DNA of 64,000 bases from Methanosarcina barkeri 3 (GTDB lineage Archaea > Halobacteriota > Methanosarcinia > Methanosarcinales > Methanosarcinaceae). The number at the start of each line of letters is the position of its first letter. Position 1 is the stretch's first letter. The stretch spans positions 3,348,001 to 3,412,000 of the forward strand of contig NZ_CP009517.1 in NCBI RefSeq assembly GCF_000970305.1, written 5' to 3'. The notes under the pieces are model-generated. The model was not told where the DNA came from, did no database searches, and saw nothing but the letters and a program-made list of their open reading frames with translations. Of this stretch, positions 54,475 through 63,070 are shown piece after piece. The position numbers and the translations under genes are program-made.

Positions 54475-55634
54475 TACTGCTCACCTCCTGGCTTTCCTGA
54501 AGTGCTTTCTTCAGTCGTGCCTTCGTTTTCCTCCGGCTTTTTCAAAACCGTTCTTCTTAAGGCATGGGCACCTGCAGCAATAAGGCCACCTGCTATTGCA
54601 ACACCTGCTATGGTATCTAGGTTAGTATCGACAATTCCGGCATCTTCAATTTCCACATAAAAAGGTCTGGTGCTGTCCGGAAAACCCGGTTGCACACAAC
54701 CTATACATGGAGAACCGGCCTGCGGACAGAAATTTACATGATCGTTCCAGTGACGTATAGCACAGTCAGCATGGGAGTAAGGCCCTTTGCACCCAAGTTT
54801 CCAGAGACATTTTGGTCCGCCTACTGTCGTTTCGAACTCTCCTTTATCATAGTATCCACGACGCGGACAGTTGTCGTGTACTGTATGGTCTGGAGGGTAA
54901 AAAACTTTAGGACGTTTCCAGTGATCCAGGACTTGAGGAAAATCATCAGGTACTTTGATTTTTCCGAGAACGACTGCTCCTATGGTTAAAAATACCCAGT
55001 CCGGATGAGCAGGACAGCCATTAACATTGATAACAGGTGTGTCTATTCCAAGCAAGTCTACAATTCCCTTTGACGCATCCTCCAGAGTAAAAGCAACTCC
55101 CCGGTGATCCATAAGTCCGACTATATCACTTTCAGCAGCATTTACTCCACTATTGGTTGCACACTGTCCGATTGCAACAATTAGTGAGGCGTTCTTTGCA
55201 GCTTTCTCGAAAGTATCTTTATAGATCTTTCCTCCGAGAACCATATATTTTCCGGAACCGTGAGGCCCGTTTGCGATTGCACCTTCGGCAATAAGAACGT
55301 AGTCTTTTTCTTTATCCAGAATTTCCTCAAGCAGGATTTCGGAATTGAGATCACTCGTATTTGCAAGTTTTCCATCTACAAAAATTCCCTGCTGCATCAT
55401 CAGTACTTCCTGATAGAGCAGATTGAGATTAAAAATCTGGAGAAACTCTATAATGTCAGGATTTACCCCGTCCAGCATTGAGATACTACATCCCGAATCC
55501 ATTACTCCATGAAGCCAGAGTACTTTGGTTTCAGGTAGTCCACTGAGGGCTTTTGCTATATCACTTTTATATGTTTGTAAAAATAGCGAAGCTCCCAGTA
55601 CACCAACGGCTTTTATAAAGGTCCGTCGATCCAT
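54474..55634 (-). CDS. vhxG: [NiFe] hydrogenase small subunit (Vhx), altered proximal-cluster site
   Basis: A 386-residue Tat-exported small subunit (RRTFIKAVG at residues 3-11) that would carry three Fe-S clusters from the active site to cytochrome b. Medial and distal cluster motifs (CLWKLGCKGPYSHADC, CPQAGSPCIGC) are intact, as is NGCPAHPDW. The proximal motif, ECTGCS in the family, reads MDSGCS: Asp46 replaces the first Cys and Met45 the Glu thought to relay protons. Upstream in-frame codons look like the usual pre-Tat leader but contain no start before a stop. A C-terminal helix (about 344-362) anchors it. Confidence 0.9.
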   Translation of the reverse strand: MDRRTFIKAVGVLGASLFLQTYKSDIAKALSGLPETKVLWLHGVMDSGCSISMLDGVNPDIIEFLQIFNLNLLYQEVLMMQQGIFVDGKLANTSDLNSEILLEEILDKEKDYVLIAEGAIANGPHGSGKYMVLGGKIYKDTFEKAAKNASLIVAIGQCATNSGVNAAESDIVGLMDHRGVAFTLEDASKGIVDLLGIDTPVINVNGCPAHPDWVFLTIGAVVLGKIKVPDDFPQVLDHWKRPKVFYPPDHTVHDNCPRRGYYDKGEFETTVGGPKCLWKLGCKGPYSHADCAIRHWNDHVNFCPQAGSPCIGCVQPGFPDSTRPFYVEIEDAGIVDTNLDTIAGVAIAGGLIAAGAHALRRTVLKKPEENEGTTEESTSGKPGGEQ

Positions 55635-55710
55635 TTTCGCGAAGTCGAGATTCTTAAACTTTTCAAGTAAGCCGTCATTATCCGTTTCACTTCCCCCATA
55701 TCACAAAGAA

Positions 55711-55722
55711 TTTTATATAAAG
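55711..55722 (-). promoter_or_regulatory. TATA box of vhx
   Basis: TTATATAAAATT on the minus strand, about 80 bases before the first usable ATG of vhxG and about 25 bases before a GGGGG ribosome-binding site, so the promoter looks intact. Confidence 0.5.
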
Positions 55723-55810
55723 ATATATAAAAAAAGGAATCCAATATATTAAAGACTATAGCATCATCAATAACCCGCTTCCTAAGTAACTTACTATGTA
55801 ACGTAGGAAC

Positions 55811-55961
55811 CTGATAAGTACCTGATAAGTACCTGATAAGTACCTGATAAGTACCTGATAAGTACCTGATAAGTACCTGATAAGTACCTGATAAGTACCT
55901 GATAAGTACCTGATAAGTACCTGATAAGTACCTGATAAGTACCTGATAAGTACCTGATAAG
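55811..55961. repeat. 11-bp tandem repeat, about 13.7 copies
   Basis: CTGATAAGTAC repeated without visible mismatch from 55811, ending in CTGATAAG. It lies 75 bases beyond the stop of the DUF1254 gene and upstream of the vhx promoter. The 11-bp period equals about one turn of DNA. Long frames reading SGTYQVLIRYL are produced by the repeat and are not genes. Confidence 0.98.
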
Positions 55962-56035
55962 CCAATAAATAAAAAGCCTTTACTTTGGAAAGTGGAAAAT
56001 GAACCAAACTCTAATCTCATAGTGTTTTGTCCGTT

Positions 56036-57943
56036 TCAGTCTACTTTTGTAATCGGTGGGCATTTCCATTCTGCATTGATCACTGCAGGATGTGGGATAT
56101 ACATACGCAAAATGGTAAACCACGCTTCACTACCAGTTGGCAACCAGTTTGATTCTTTTTCTGGACCAGGAGACTCATTCTGGAAATAGAAAGTTGTCCC
56201 ACCATCTGCATTCTTTTTTACGCCCTGGGTACGGTCCCCTATAGAATAACGGTTGATATTGTTAGGGATAAAATTATAATCGGTACCGTAGACTGTCATT
56301 GACCAGAATGCATCTACAGGTGGCTCATATCCTTTAGGAAATGTTACCTCGTACTTGTGGATGCCGATCAGTGGCTCACCTGAATTATCCGTAAGGTTGA
56401 CAAGGTAAACTGCCTCTACAGGGTCGTTGGCAGTAATTCCGACCAGGGATTGGTCTGCAGCACGCAATAGAAACTCGTCCCCAAAGCGACCTATATTGAC
56501 AGGAGGGTAACGCCAACCATTGACGAATTTTGCCCAGACCCCACTCATAAACTGTTGTCTAAGCAACGGTATGCCGATACTAAGCACGCGTTTTAGCGCA
56601 TTCTTCACGACTTCTGGTTGCTGCTCCACATCCAGGCCTGGTCCGATACCTATAGTTGCGAACTGCTTGAGCAGCACTTCATGATGAGCTGCCGGAGGAT
56701 TCTCAAGCAGCATGGAATTGAGGGTTTTCCATGCTCCTAGAGGATCCTCTGTACCGGCAAGTGCAATAGCAGGTTTATAGACGTCCCGGCTTTCGGGAAG
56801 CTGGACATCGGGTTTACCCCAGAAACTTAATGGGGTCAACTTGTACTGTGCCTGCAGAGCGTGCACAGCTGGCAGGTCATCGACGCCATCCACCAGGGTG
56901 CGGCCAAGAATTAATACCCATGGCGTAGGGGAAGAAGGTTTCACGACAGTTACATCCTCCGGTAAATTACCATGCCAGCCAGGACCAATGAGAGCATAAT
57001 TTCCTGCCCTTGAACCAACACGCCGGCCTACATAAGCAAAATTATCCGAAGTGAAAGTGACTAGTTCAAACGTCCAGTAACGTTCTTCCGATATCTCGGG
57101 TACGGTAAGAATCACTGGCTCTTTACTAAGATCTACCCAGGCAACTGAGTACAGCGTATCATTGTTAGGGCAGCCACCATCACGGTATGTGGCGTCTATG
57201 AGCTCAGAAGCGTGCCAGAAATGGTTAACTGGCGCATAAGGAATTCTTTTTGGGTCCTGAGAAATATTTGTCCATTTGTAGCGCGTGAGAGCATTGTAAA
57301 CATACGGGAAACCATAGATGAATGCCTGCAAACCCAGCGAGTATGCGTATTCCGCCTGCCAGTCGAAGACAGAAGGTGCAGCCTGCAGTGCTGATTGAGG
57401 GACTGCAGCAGCCTTGACTGCCAGGTCGTTTGTACCTTCGGCTGCACCCAAACCTGCTCCTATATGCTTCAGATCGTCGAATGTAAGAACCTGGGCACCT
57501 ATTTCCCTGATGCTGTCTTCGATCTTGCCAGCATACTGCAGATCCACGAACAGACCAATAGCCACTGTGCCTGGGTTTAAAGCGTAACCCAGATGGGTCG
57601 CCTGTACATTTGACTCTGTTGGAATACCCACCGGCTTACCGGAAATGGTGTTCACATCCGCTGCAACACGCTCAACCAGAGAAATGTTATTTGTTCCAGA
57701 AGTTGAACCAATATCGATGATGCTGATCTCGACTTTGCCTTTATTGTCCTTGGCAAGAACCAGGATGTTGCTTGCATTCACCTTCTGAAGTCGCGGACGA
57801 AGATCCTTAATCTTTTCCATAGCAGCATCGGCAACTTCCTTGCTAGCAAATATTCCCGCTACCAGTCGATGCTTCTCAGGAAGCAGCATGTTTGCTTTCG
57901 AATCTTGTATTTTCGGTTTTTCTACCACTGACATACCACCCAT
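56036..57943 (-). CDS. DUF1254/DUF1214-domain protein with N-terminal extension
   Basis: A 635-residue protein. Residues about 25-175 look like a separate small alpha/beta domain (HRLVAGIFASKEVADAAMEKI; GKIEDSIREIGAQVLTF). Residues about 205-400 match DUF1254 (GLQAFIYGFPYVYNALTRYKWTN, GGCPNNDTLYSVAWVDLSKEP, RYWTFELVTFTSDNFAYVGRR), and about 510-630 match DUF1214 (DAFWSMTVYGTDYNFIPNNINRYSIGDRT). These paired domains are widespread, beta-rich and of unknown function. No signal peptide. ATG at 57943 follows AGGGAG. Upstream of vhx on the same strand. Confidence 0.88.
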   Translation of the reverse strand: MGGMSVVEKPKIQDSKANMLLPEKHRLVAGIFASKEVADAAMEKIKDLRPRLQKVNASNILVLAKDNKGKVEISIIDIGSTSGTNNISLVERVAADVNTISGKPVGIPTESNVQATHLGYALNPGTVAIGLFVDLQYAGKIEDSIREIGAQVLTFDDLKHIGAGLGAAEGTNDLAVKAAAVPQSALQAAPSVFDWQAEYAYSLGLQAFIYGFPYVYNALTRYKWTNISQDPKRIPYAPVNHFWHASELIDATYRDGGCPNNDTLYSVAWVDLSKEPVILTVPEISEERYWTFELVTFTSDNFAYVGRRVGSRAGNYALIGPGWHGNLPEDVTVVKPSSPTPWVLILGRTLVDGVDDLPAVHALQAQYKLTPLSFWGKPDVQLPESRDVYKPAIALAGTEDPLGAWKTLNSMLLENPPAAHHEVLLKQFATIGIGPGLDVEQQPEVVKNALKRVLSIGIPLLRQQFMSGVWAKFVNGWRYPPVNIGRFGDEFLLRAADQSLVGITANDPVEAVYLVNLTDNSGEPLIGIHKYEVTFPKGYEPPVDAFWSMTVYGTDYNFIPNNINRYSIGDRTQGVKKNADGGTTFYFQNESPGPEKESNWLPTGSEAWFTILRMYIPHPAVINAEWKCPPITKVD

Positions 57944-58619
57944 AAGTCTCCCTAAAACAGATATCCTTATAATAAATATACAGATGATATTATATAAATC
58001 AAAGAGAAACTTTAGTATATAGGTTGAAATTATATCGAATGGTTAATAACAGATAGATAGTAACAATAGTAAATAGTTAATAACAACAATAATAACAACA
58101 ATAATAACAACAACAATAACAACAACAATAATAACAACAACAATAACAACAACAATAATAACAATAACAACAACAACAACAATAATAACAATAATAATAA
58201 ATAATTAATATATAGGAACTCCTGAGTTTTCATATTCAAACGAAATAGCGTGATTTATTTCACAATCTATTTTTTCACTTGCTTTTTACTTTTGTTTTTA
58301 CTAATGATAGGTTAGCTGTGTGTCAATTTTTATGTAAATCATAAATACTAAAAAATTTAGGATAGAAGGTTCCATATCTAAAGAACAAAATCACACACAA
58401 TTAAAAAATTAGCTCAGAATTCACAGCAGATTTGTAATACTGACAATACTTTTAATTTATTTAATTAGTCATATACACTTAAAATAAACACAGATTTTCT
58501 AAAAACTTATATATTTTAATATCACTATTCTATTTATTGAAATTTTACAGTTAGTAACATTTAGTAATAAAGCTGCATGTTTAAAGAAAGAGATTTGCAG
58601 CAAAATAGGGGGATAGAAT
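57944..58619. other. Divergent spacer with AAC/AAT microsatellite
   Basis: A 676-base spacer between divergent genes. It holds the trinucleotide array described separately; the rest is AT-rich with no gene. The plus-strand promoter of the peptidoglycan-binding-domain gene should be near 58500-58540 (ATATATTTTAATATC). Confidence 0.5.
58060..58205. repeat. Trinucleotide (AAC/AAT)n array
   Basis: About 48 units of AAC and AAT in irregular order across 145 bases. The minus-strand reading gives a poly-leucine frame that I reject as a gene. Unlike most arrays here it is in a divergent, promoter-side spacer. Confidence 0.96.
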
Positions 58620-59540
58620 ATGACTATTGGGGATGGTCACGACTTAAGGTCATCGAGATTTGCAGGCGATGAAGTTCTGGAGGGCTGCTATGATAAAGAA
58701 AGAGTTCTCCAGAGAGGGGATAGTGGTTCTGCAGTAAGAAAAATTCAACAGGCTCTGATAGTTCTTGGTTTTCCTGTACCTGAGGTTGGAGCCAATGGCA
58801 TTTTCAGTGGGGAAACCGAACTGGCAGTCAGAAGCTACCAGGAAGCACGGGGATTGAAGGTTGATGGTATTGTAGGATCAGTTACTATAGGAAGTCTCGA
58901 TGAAGAATTCTTTACGGGTACTCAAAAACCTTCGGTTTCACCGGTAACCGAGCCACAGGTATCGGAGGTCCCAACTCCGTTATTTCCGGAGTCTCCAGTT
59001 AGGTCACCAAGGGCATCTCCTGTGGGGCCGGTAAGGGCACCTGAAGTTCAACCAGTATCGGCCCCTAAGGCTCCGAGAGTAGAGGTACCTGCAGTTAAGA
59101 TACCTCAACCTCCGACTGCACCGATAGCGGAACCTCCAATCCTGACTACGCAGGCCGTTCCTCTCGAACAAACTCCAGTTCATGTGAGGAGGCCCATAAC
59201 TCCGCCTTTGACCAGACTACCCCCTACGGTTGATAGTAAAGGACGTAAATTCCATACTGCAGGAACCTTGAGTGGGAGTGATTCTTCTTTTGAAGCTGAG
59301 GCTGGAAAATCGGTCCGTCTGGAATTAAATAATCTGAATGTCAAGGAATCGAACGTCATGGTAAAGACAAACACAGGAGAAGCAAAAGAATCCGTACTTT
59401 TACCTGACACCCTTGTGAATTTTGAATTCACTGCAATAGAAGAGCCCTTTATATGGAGATTTTATATCGAGAACGACAATGAAGACTCTTTAATTGAGTG
59501 GAGACTCTATAGCAACTGGGTACCGGGAAAATCCGAATAA
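58620..59540 (+). CDS. Peptidoglycan-binding-like domain protein with Pro-rich linker
   Basis: A 306-residue protein. Residues about 29-95 form a PG_binding_1 domain (LQRGDSGSAVRKIQQALIVLGF, FSGETELAVRSYQEARGLKVDGIVG). Residues about 100-205 are a Pro/Val/Ala-rich linker, and about 210-306 a beta-sandwich-like domain ending in EWRLYSNWVPGKSE. There is no signal peptide. Methanosarcina has no murein, so the domain must bind something else. Similar domains occur in phage-tail-like or contractile-injection contexts, but no such genes are nearby. GGGGGAT sits five bases before the ATG. Confidence 0.88.
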   Translation: MTIGDGHDLRSSRFAGDEVLEGCYDKERVLQRGDSGSAVRKIQQALIVLGFPVPEVGANGIFSGETELAVRSYQEARGLKVDGIVGSVTIGSLDEEFFTGTQKPSVSPVTEPQVSEVPTPLFPESPVRSPRASPVGPVRAPEVQPVSAPKAPRVEVPAVKIPQPPTAPIAEPPILTTQAVPLEQTPVHVRRPITPPLTRLPPTVDSKGRKFHTAGTLSGSDSSFEAEAGKSVRLELNNLNVKESNVMVKTNTGEAKESVLLPDTLVNFEFTAIEEPFIWRFYIENDNEDSLIEWRLYSNWVPGKSE

Positions 59541-59637
59541 TGTTACGAGAAAGAGCTAAGAGAAGCTGCATGAACAGTAAAAAAATTTTAAATGGAAATT
59601 AAAATGGAAGGATAATTGAATTGGCCTTAAAAGTTAT

Positions 59638-59690
59638 TTAAATATAGATCTAAATACAGACCTAAATATAAATCTAAATATAGATCTGCC
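59638..59690. repeat. 12-bp tandem repeat, about 4 copies
   Basis: AAATATAGATCT and variants (ACAGACCT, ATAAATCT) about 100 bases after the stop of the peptidoglycan-binding-domain gene. The rest of the 59541-59901 spacer (convergent with vhtD) is AT-rich and empty. Confidence 0.85.
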
Positions 59691-59901
59691 TTGAGAGACT
59701 TAAACTCAACTTTTTTCTTTCCAGAAGCATATTTAATCTCTTTTAAGAATTTTTACCCAAATGGATTTTAAAATAAGTTTTTTATTCAGGTTCTTGAACA
59801 TAACCTGCTTATCAGTTGAGTTTAGAACAATCAGAAGAACGAATAAAAATAGAACAGAACCAGATGAAAGCGAGTTAACAAAAATAATTAAAATAAAGAA
59901 A

Positions 59902-60387
59902 TTAAAGTGAGGAAAAAACCTCTTCCTTAATGAGCTTTATGGCTTTATCCACACCTTTAAGAACATCTGGACTGATTTCCTGCGTAGCTTCCGTAACAAT
60001 CGATCCGATTTCAATCCCAATGACTACAATTTCCGGAAGCTCTTGGACCTGCTCTCCTATTTTCAATACATCTGTAATTGTCAGGTCATGTACTGAAACA
60101 AGAGGATGAAATTCAACACCATCCAGTAAGTCTTTTCCTTCTATACGGTGTACCGAACCCGGAGGGCTGTTAGCCAGAACTGCATCAACTATAATAACTT
60201 TCCTGGCACCATCGAGAAGGTTTAGAAGATCAAGACCACAGACCCCTGCGTCTTCAATATCGACATCTTTGAGGTCTTTAAGTTCGGTTTCGTGAAGAGC
60301 CTCAATGACTTTGATGCCAACACCATCATTTCCCATTAACGGGCTTCCGCAGCCAAGGATGCGTATAGGAGCATTTAGTATAGACAT
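59902..60387 (-). CDS. vhtD: Hydrogenase maturation protease VhtD
   Basis: A 161-residue HycI/HoxM-family endopeptidase that removes the C-terminal tail of the hydrogenase large subunit once nickel is inserted. The motif GCGSPLMGNDGVG and the later DAGVCGLDLL and SVHDLTI supply the three nickel-sensing residues (Asp, Asp, His). ATG at 60387 follows GAGTG; a TTG at 60399 would add four residues. Last gene of vhtGACD. As vhxGAC has no such gene, it may serve both sets. Confidence 0.94.
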   Translation of the reverse strand: MSILNAPIRILGCGSPLMGNDGVGIKVIEALHETELKDLKDVDIEDAGVCGLDLLNLLDGARKVIIVDAVLANSPPGSVHRIEGKDLLDGVEFHPLVSVHDLTITDVLKIGEQVQELPEIVVIGIEIGSIVTEATQEISPDVLKGVDKAIKLIKEEVFSSL

Positions 60388-60438
60388 ATTTTCACTCAAA
60401 AAGGAGTTAAAAAGGTATACAGGCTTTCAATATGCCTG

Positions 60439-60485
60439 TTACCCTAAAATTAATATTTTTTTTAGTTACCCTAAAATTAATATTT
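60439..60485. repeat. 22-bp direct duplication between vhtC and vhtD
   Basis: GTTACCCTAAAATTAATATT plus TT occurs twice in the 110-base gap between vhtC and vhtD, starting at 60438 and 60464. Confidence 0.9.
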
Positions 60486-60497
60486 TCTTTAAGAAAT

Positions 60498-61262
60498 TCA
60501 AGGCCTTTCCTCTGTAGGAAGGTACTTTGGGATAACCTCTGAGTAGTGAGTATCTGACAGATCCTCTTTTCCTGTCAGGAAGATAGCTTTGTAGTATTTC
60601 CAGACATGAGGGTCGAACTCCAGGATACCGACATGCACTACCAGTTCAAAAACAAACCAGTAGGTCAGCAGCAGGTGAAGTAACCTGAGGAACTGCAGGG
60701 CAGACAGGTTGAATAGAGGTGAAACAAAACCTGTTACAGTCAGGATCCATGAGGCTATAGGAAGGCCGAAAAGCGACCAGTCGAGCTTGTAAAGCACAAT
60801 ACCTGATAATGCAATGAAGAAGATAGCTGTACCTTCAAGCACAATCAGGATCTTCATCAAGGGATGAAGTTTGGTCTTATAGTGGCCAGTAGTCTCATCA
60901 TAGATACTGAATGCAGGATATCTGCCTTTCCTGAAGAAGTTACCAATTATACTGCCAAAGCGAGCTGCATCCTTAGGACCGAAGATATAATGGTCCGTAA
61001 AGTGCGAGATCTTTCCCATAAATCCGTGGCCTTCAGAGAAAATATTGTAAGGGATAAGGATCCAGTTCACTGCAAGCAGGAACGGGACCGCTATCATGTG
61101 AAGCCCACGGGCGGTATGGAAACTCATAAAGTCCCATCCCGTATAGATCTTTAATCCGGTGATGATGAGCACTAACATTGCAACAGCGTGGACAGTATGA
61201 GCTATCCTGTCAGTTACGGTATAGCGCTCAACAACCATTGACCGGTTGTCTTTGGATTTCAT
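60498..61262 (-). CDS. vhtC: Cytochrome b subunit VhtC
   Basis: A 254-residue membrane cytochrome b of the methanophenazine-reducing hydrogenase, coupling H2 oxidation outside to quinone-like methanophenazine reduction and so proton translocation. Conserved histidines lie in [23 protein letters not shown] and VVHVGIL. GGAGATG precedes the ATG at 61262 by seven bases. It is co-oriented with vhtA, with a 25-base gap, and is a full-length homologue of the cytochrome at 51876. Confidence 0.95.
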   Translation of the reverse strand: MKSKDNRSMVVERYTVTDRIAHTVHAVAMLVLIITGLKIYTGWDFMSFHTARGLHMIAVPFLLAVNWILIPYNIFSEGHGFMGKISHFTDHYIFGPKDAARFGSIIGNFFRKGRYPAFSIYDETTGHYKTKLHPLMKILIVLEGTAIFFIALSGIVLYKLDWSLFGLPIASWILTVTGFVSPLFNLSALQFLRLLHLLLTYWFVFELVVHVGILEFDPHVWKYYKAIFLTGKEDLSDTHYSEVIPKYLPTEERP

Positions 61263-61287
61263 TGTGGGTCATCTCCTTGTACTGTAT

Positions 61288-63063
61288 TTAGAGTATTCTT
61301 AGAGTATTTGGAGCGTTTTTCCCAGTCAGGTCAATGGTGTGTACTGCACAGGAAATGCAAGGATCATAGGACCTGCCCATATGGAAGATGCCAACCGGAT
61401 TGGTATAATCGACATCTCCTACTGGGTTGATTTTTGAACCAATGAGAGACTGTTCGAGAGGACCAGGAATGCCTTTGCTGTCTCTTGGGGACATTAACCA
61501 GCTACCCGGAACTATACACTGGTAGTTGGTAACCTTTCCATCGCTGCCAGCAGAGACCCAGTGACCAAGAGCTCCACGAGGTGCTTCCCATAGGCCCATT
61601 CCCGAATTATTTTTAGCTGCATTAAGGTCTATAGGCACGGAAATCTTGCCGTTGGGGTTGTAATCAACTGTTACCCAGTTGAGAAGTTCATATGCGAGAA
61701 TTGCAGTTTCCTGCATACGAGCCAGCATCCTTGTGTAAACGTTAGCTGCAGAATAACCTTTCTCATTGAAAGCCTGAGCAAGACCGGTTACGAGAGGCTC
61801 TTTGATATTTAGCATGCGTGCAAGAGGCCCGACTTCACCTGCAATTCCGTCATATCTGGGAGCCTTGTCCCAGCTGTACTGGCTGTTCGAACCTCCTGTG
61901 TAGACGATTTTACTTGGATCAGTAAGCGGAACGGTTTCACCTTTTGCTGGTGCGAGGTCGTTGACACTGTTCTGGTAGAAGGAGTGAGCAGTGCTCTCCG
62001 TAATCTTTTCCGGATCAAATTTCTGATATTCTAGCTTTCCTGATACCACGCCTGATGTGAAAATACGGTCTCCTGCCGGGCTCTTCGGGTCGTATCCGTC
62101 CTTGTACTTGTAGTATCCACCATATGCAACGAAGCAGATCTTTGAGGGATCCTTGTACCCACCGATGGTATCATGCTTAAGGCTTGCTGGAAGGCCAAGA
62201 ATCTTTTCTCCTACAAGTTCCGAACCGAAAGCTGCATAGAACTCTACATCTCCCCAACCTGCGTCTTTGGAGAAGTCATTTGAACTCGTTGATTTGTTAA
62301 TAAGGTCAGTCAGGTGTTCGGTAACAAAGCTTACTGCTTTTTGAGGAGAACTTGCCTTATAAGTATTTTCGATCCAGGTATTGAAATCAACTTTCAGAGT
62401 ATGTTTGGACACGAAGTCCATGACCTGCAGATAGTAAGAGGAAAGTTTGGTTATATCTGCGACAGTAGCCGGGTAAGTATATCCACCTGGGTAAAGGGAT
62501 GAAGGACCAGGCATTCTACCGGCAATAAGTGCAATAGCTTCCTGAAGGCGTTTCTTTTCAGGGATTGCTGCAAGATAGGAACTTCCTACCGGTACAGCCA
62601 CACCATCCATCTTGTAGCTGATTGGGGCAAACCTTCCGACCATTTCTTTCCAGACTGCGTTTCCGGTGTCTCCCAGTGTTGTAAGTACCTTTTTGTACGC
62701 CGGGTTTGCAAGGTCAGGACCAAAGAGGACATATATATGAGTTGCATGGCTTGCAACCATATTCAGGCCCTGGAAAATATTCCTCATCATCAGAGCGTCT
62801 TTTGGAACGCTTTCGGCCACGCCATAAAGATTGTCAAGAGCGTTTGTGGATGCCAATCCATGAGAAAGAGGACAGACACCACAAATTCTCTGTGTAAGAA
62901 AAGCTGCATCTCTTGGGTCCTGATTTTGAAGGATGCGTTCAAAACCTCTGAATATAAGGGAAGATGACTGGGCATCGGTAATAAAACCGTCAGCACCTAC
63001 TTCGGTGGATATACGCTGGTGGCCTTCAATTCTGGTTAAGGGATCAACTGTAACGTTTACCAT
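61288..63063 (-). CDS. vhtA: [NiFe] hydrogenase large subunit VhtA
   Basis: A 591-residue large subunit of the F420-nonreducing, methanophenazine-linked [NiFe] hydrogenase. Ni-Fe ligands are in [10 protein letters not shown] (Cys61, Cys64) and DPCISCAVH (Cys569, Cys572, His575). The 16-residue C-terminal tail ([16 protein letters not shown]) is the substrate of VhtD. ATG at 63063 is seven bases after the vhtG stop, with a GGAGAG-type ribosome-binding site in the end of vhtG. It is clearly homologous to the Vhx copy at 52684. Confidence 0.97.
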   Translation of the reverse strand: MVNVTVDPLTRIEGHQRISTEVGADGFITDAQSSSLIFRGFERILQNQDPRDAAFLTQRICGVCPLSHGLASTNALDNLYGVAESVPKDALMMRNIFQGLNMVASHATHIYVLFGPDLANPAYKKVLTTLGDTGNAVWKEMVGRFAPISYKMDGVAVPVGSSYLAAIPEKKRLQEAIALIAGRMPGPSSLYPGGYTYPATVADITKLSSYYLQVMDFVSKHTLKVDFNTWIENTYKASSPQKAVSFVTEHLTDLINKSTSSNDFSKDAGWGDVEFYAAFGSELVGEKILGLPASLKHDTIGGYKDPSKICFVAYGGYYKYKDGYDPKSPAGDRIFTSGVVSGKLEYQKFDPEKITESTAHSFYQNSVNDLAPAKGETVPLTDPSKIVYTGGSNSQYSWDKAPRYDGIAGEVGPLARMLNIKEPLVTGLAQAFNEKGYSAANVYTRMLARMQETAILAYELLNWVTVDYNPNGKISVPIDLNAAKNNSGMGLWEAPRGALGHWVSAGSDGKVTNYQCIVPGSWLMSPRDSKGIPGPLEQSLIGSKINPVGDVDYTNPVGIFHMGRSYDPCISCAVHTIDLTGKNAPNTLRIL

Positions 63064-63070
63064 TTTTCAC

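Noticed and set aside
55613-56020. Minus-strand ORFs reading SGTYQVLIRYL repeats
   Set aside because: Open only because the 11-bp repeat has no stop in these frames.
58030-58239. Poly-leucine ORF
   Set aside because: Translation of the AAC/AAT microsatellite; no ribosome-binding site.
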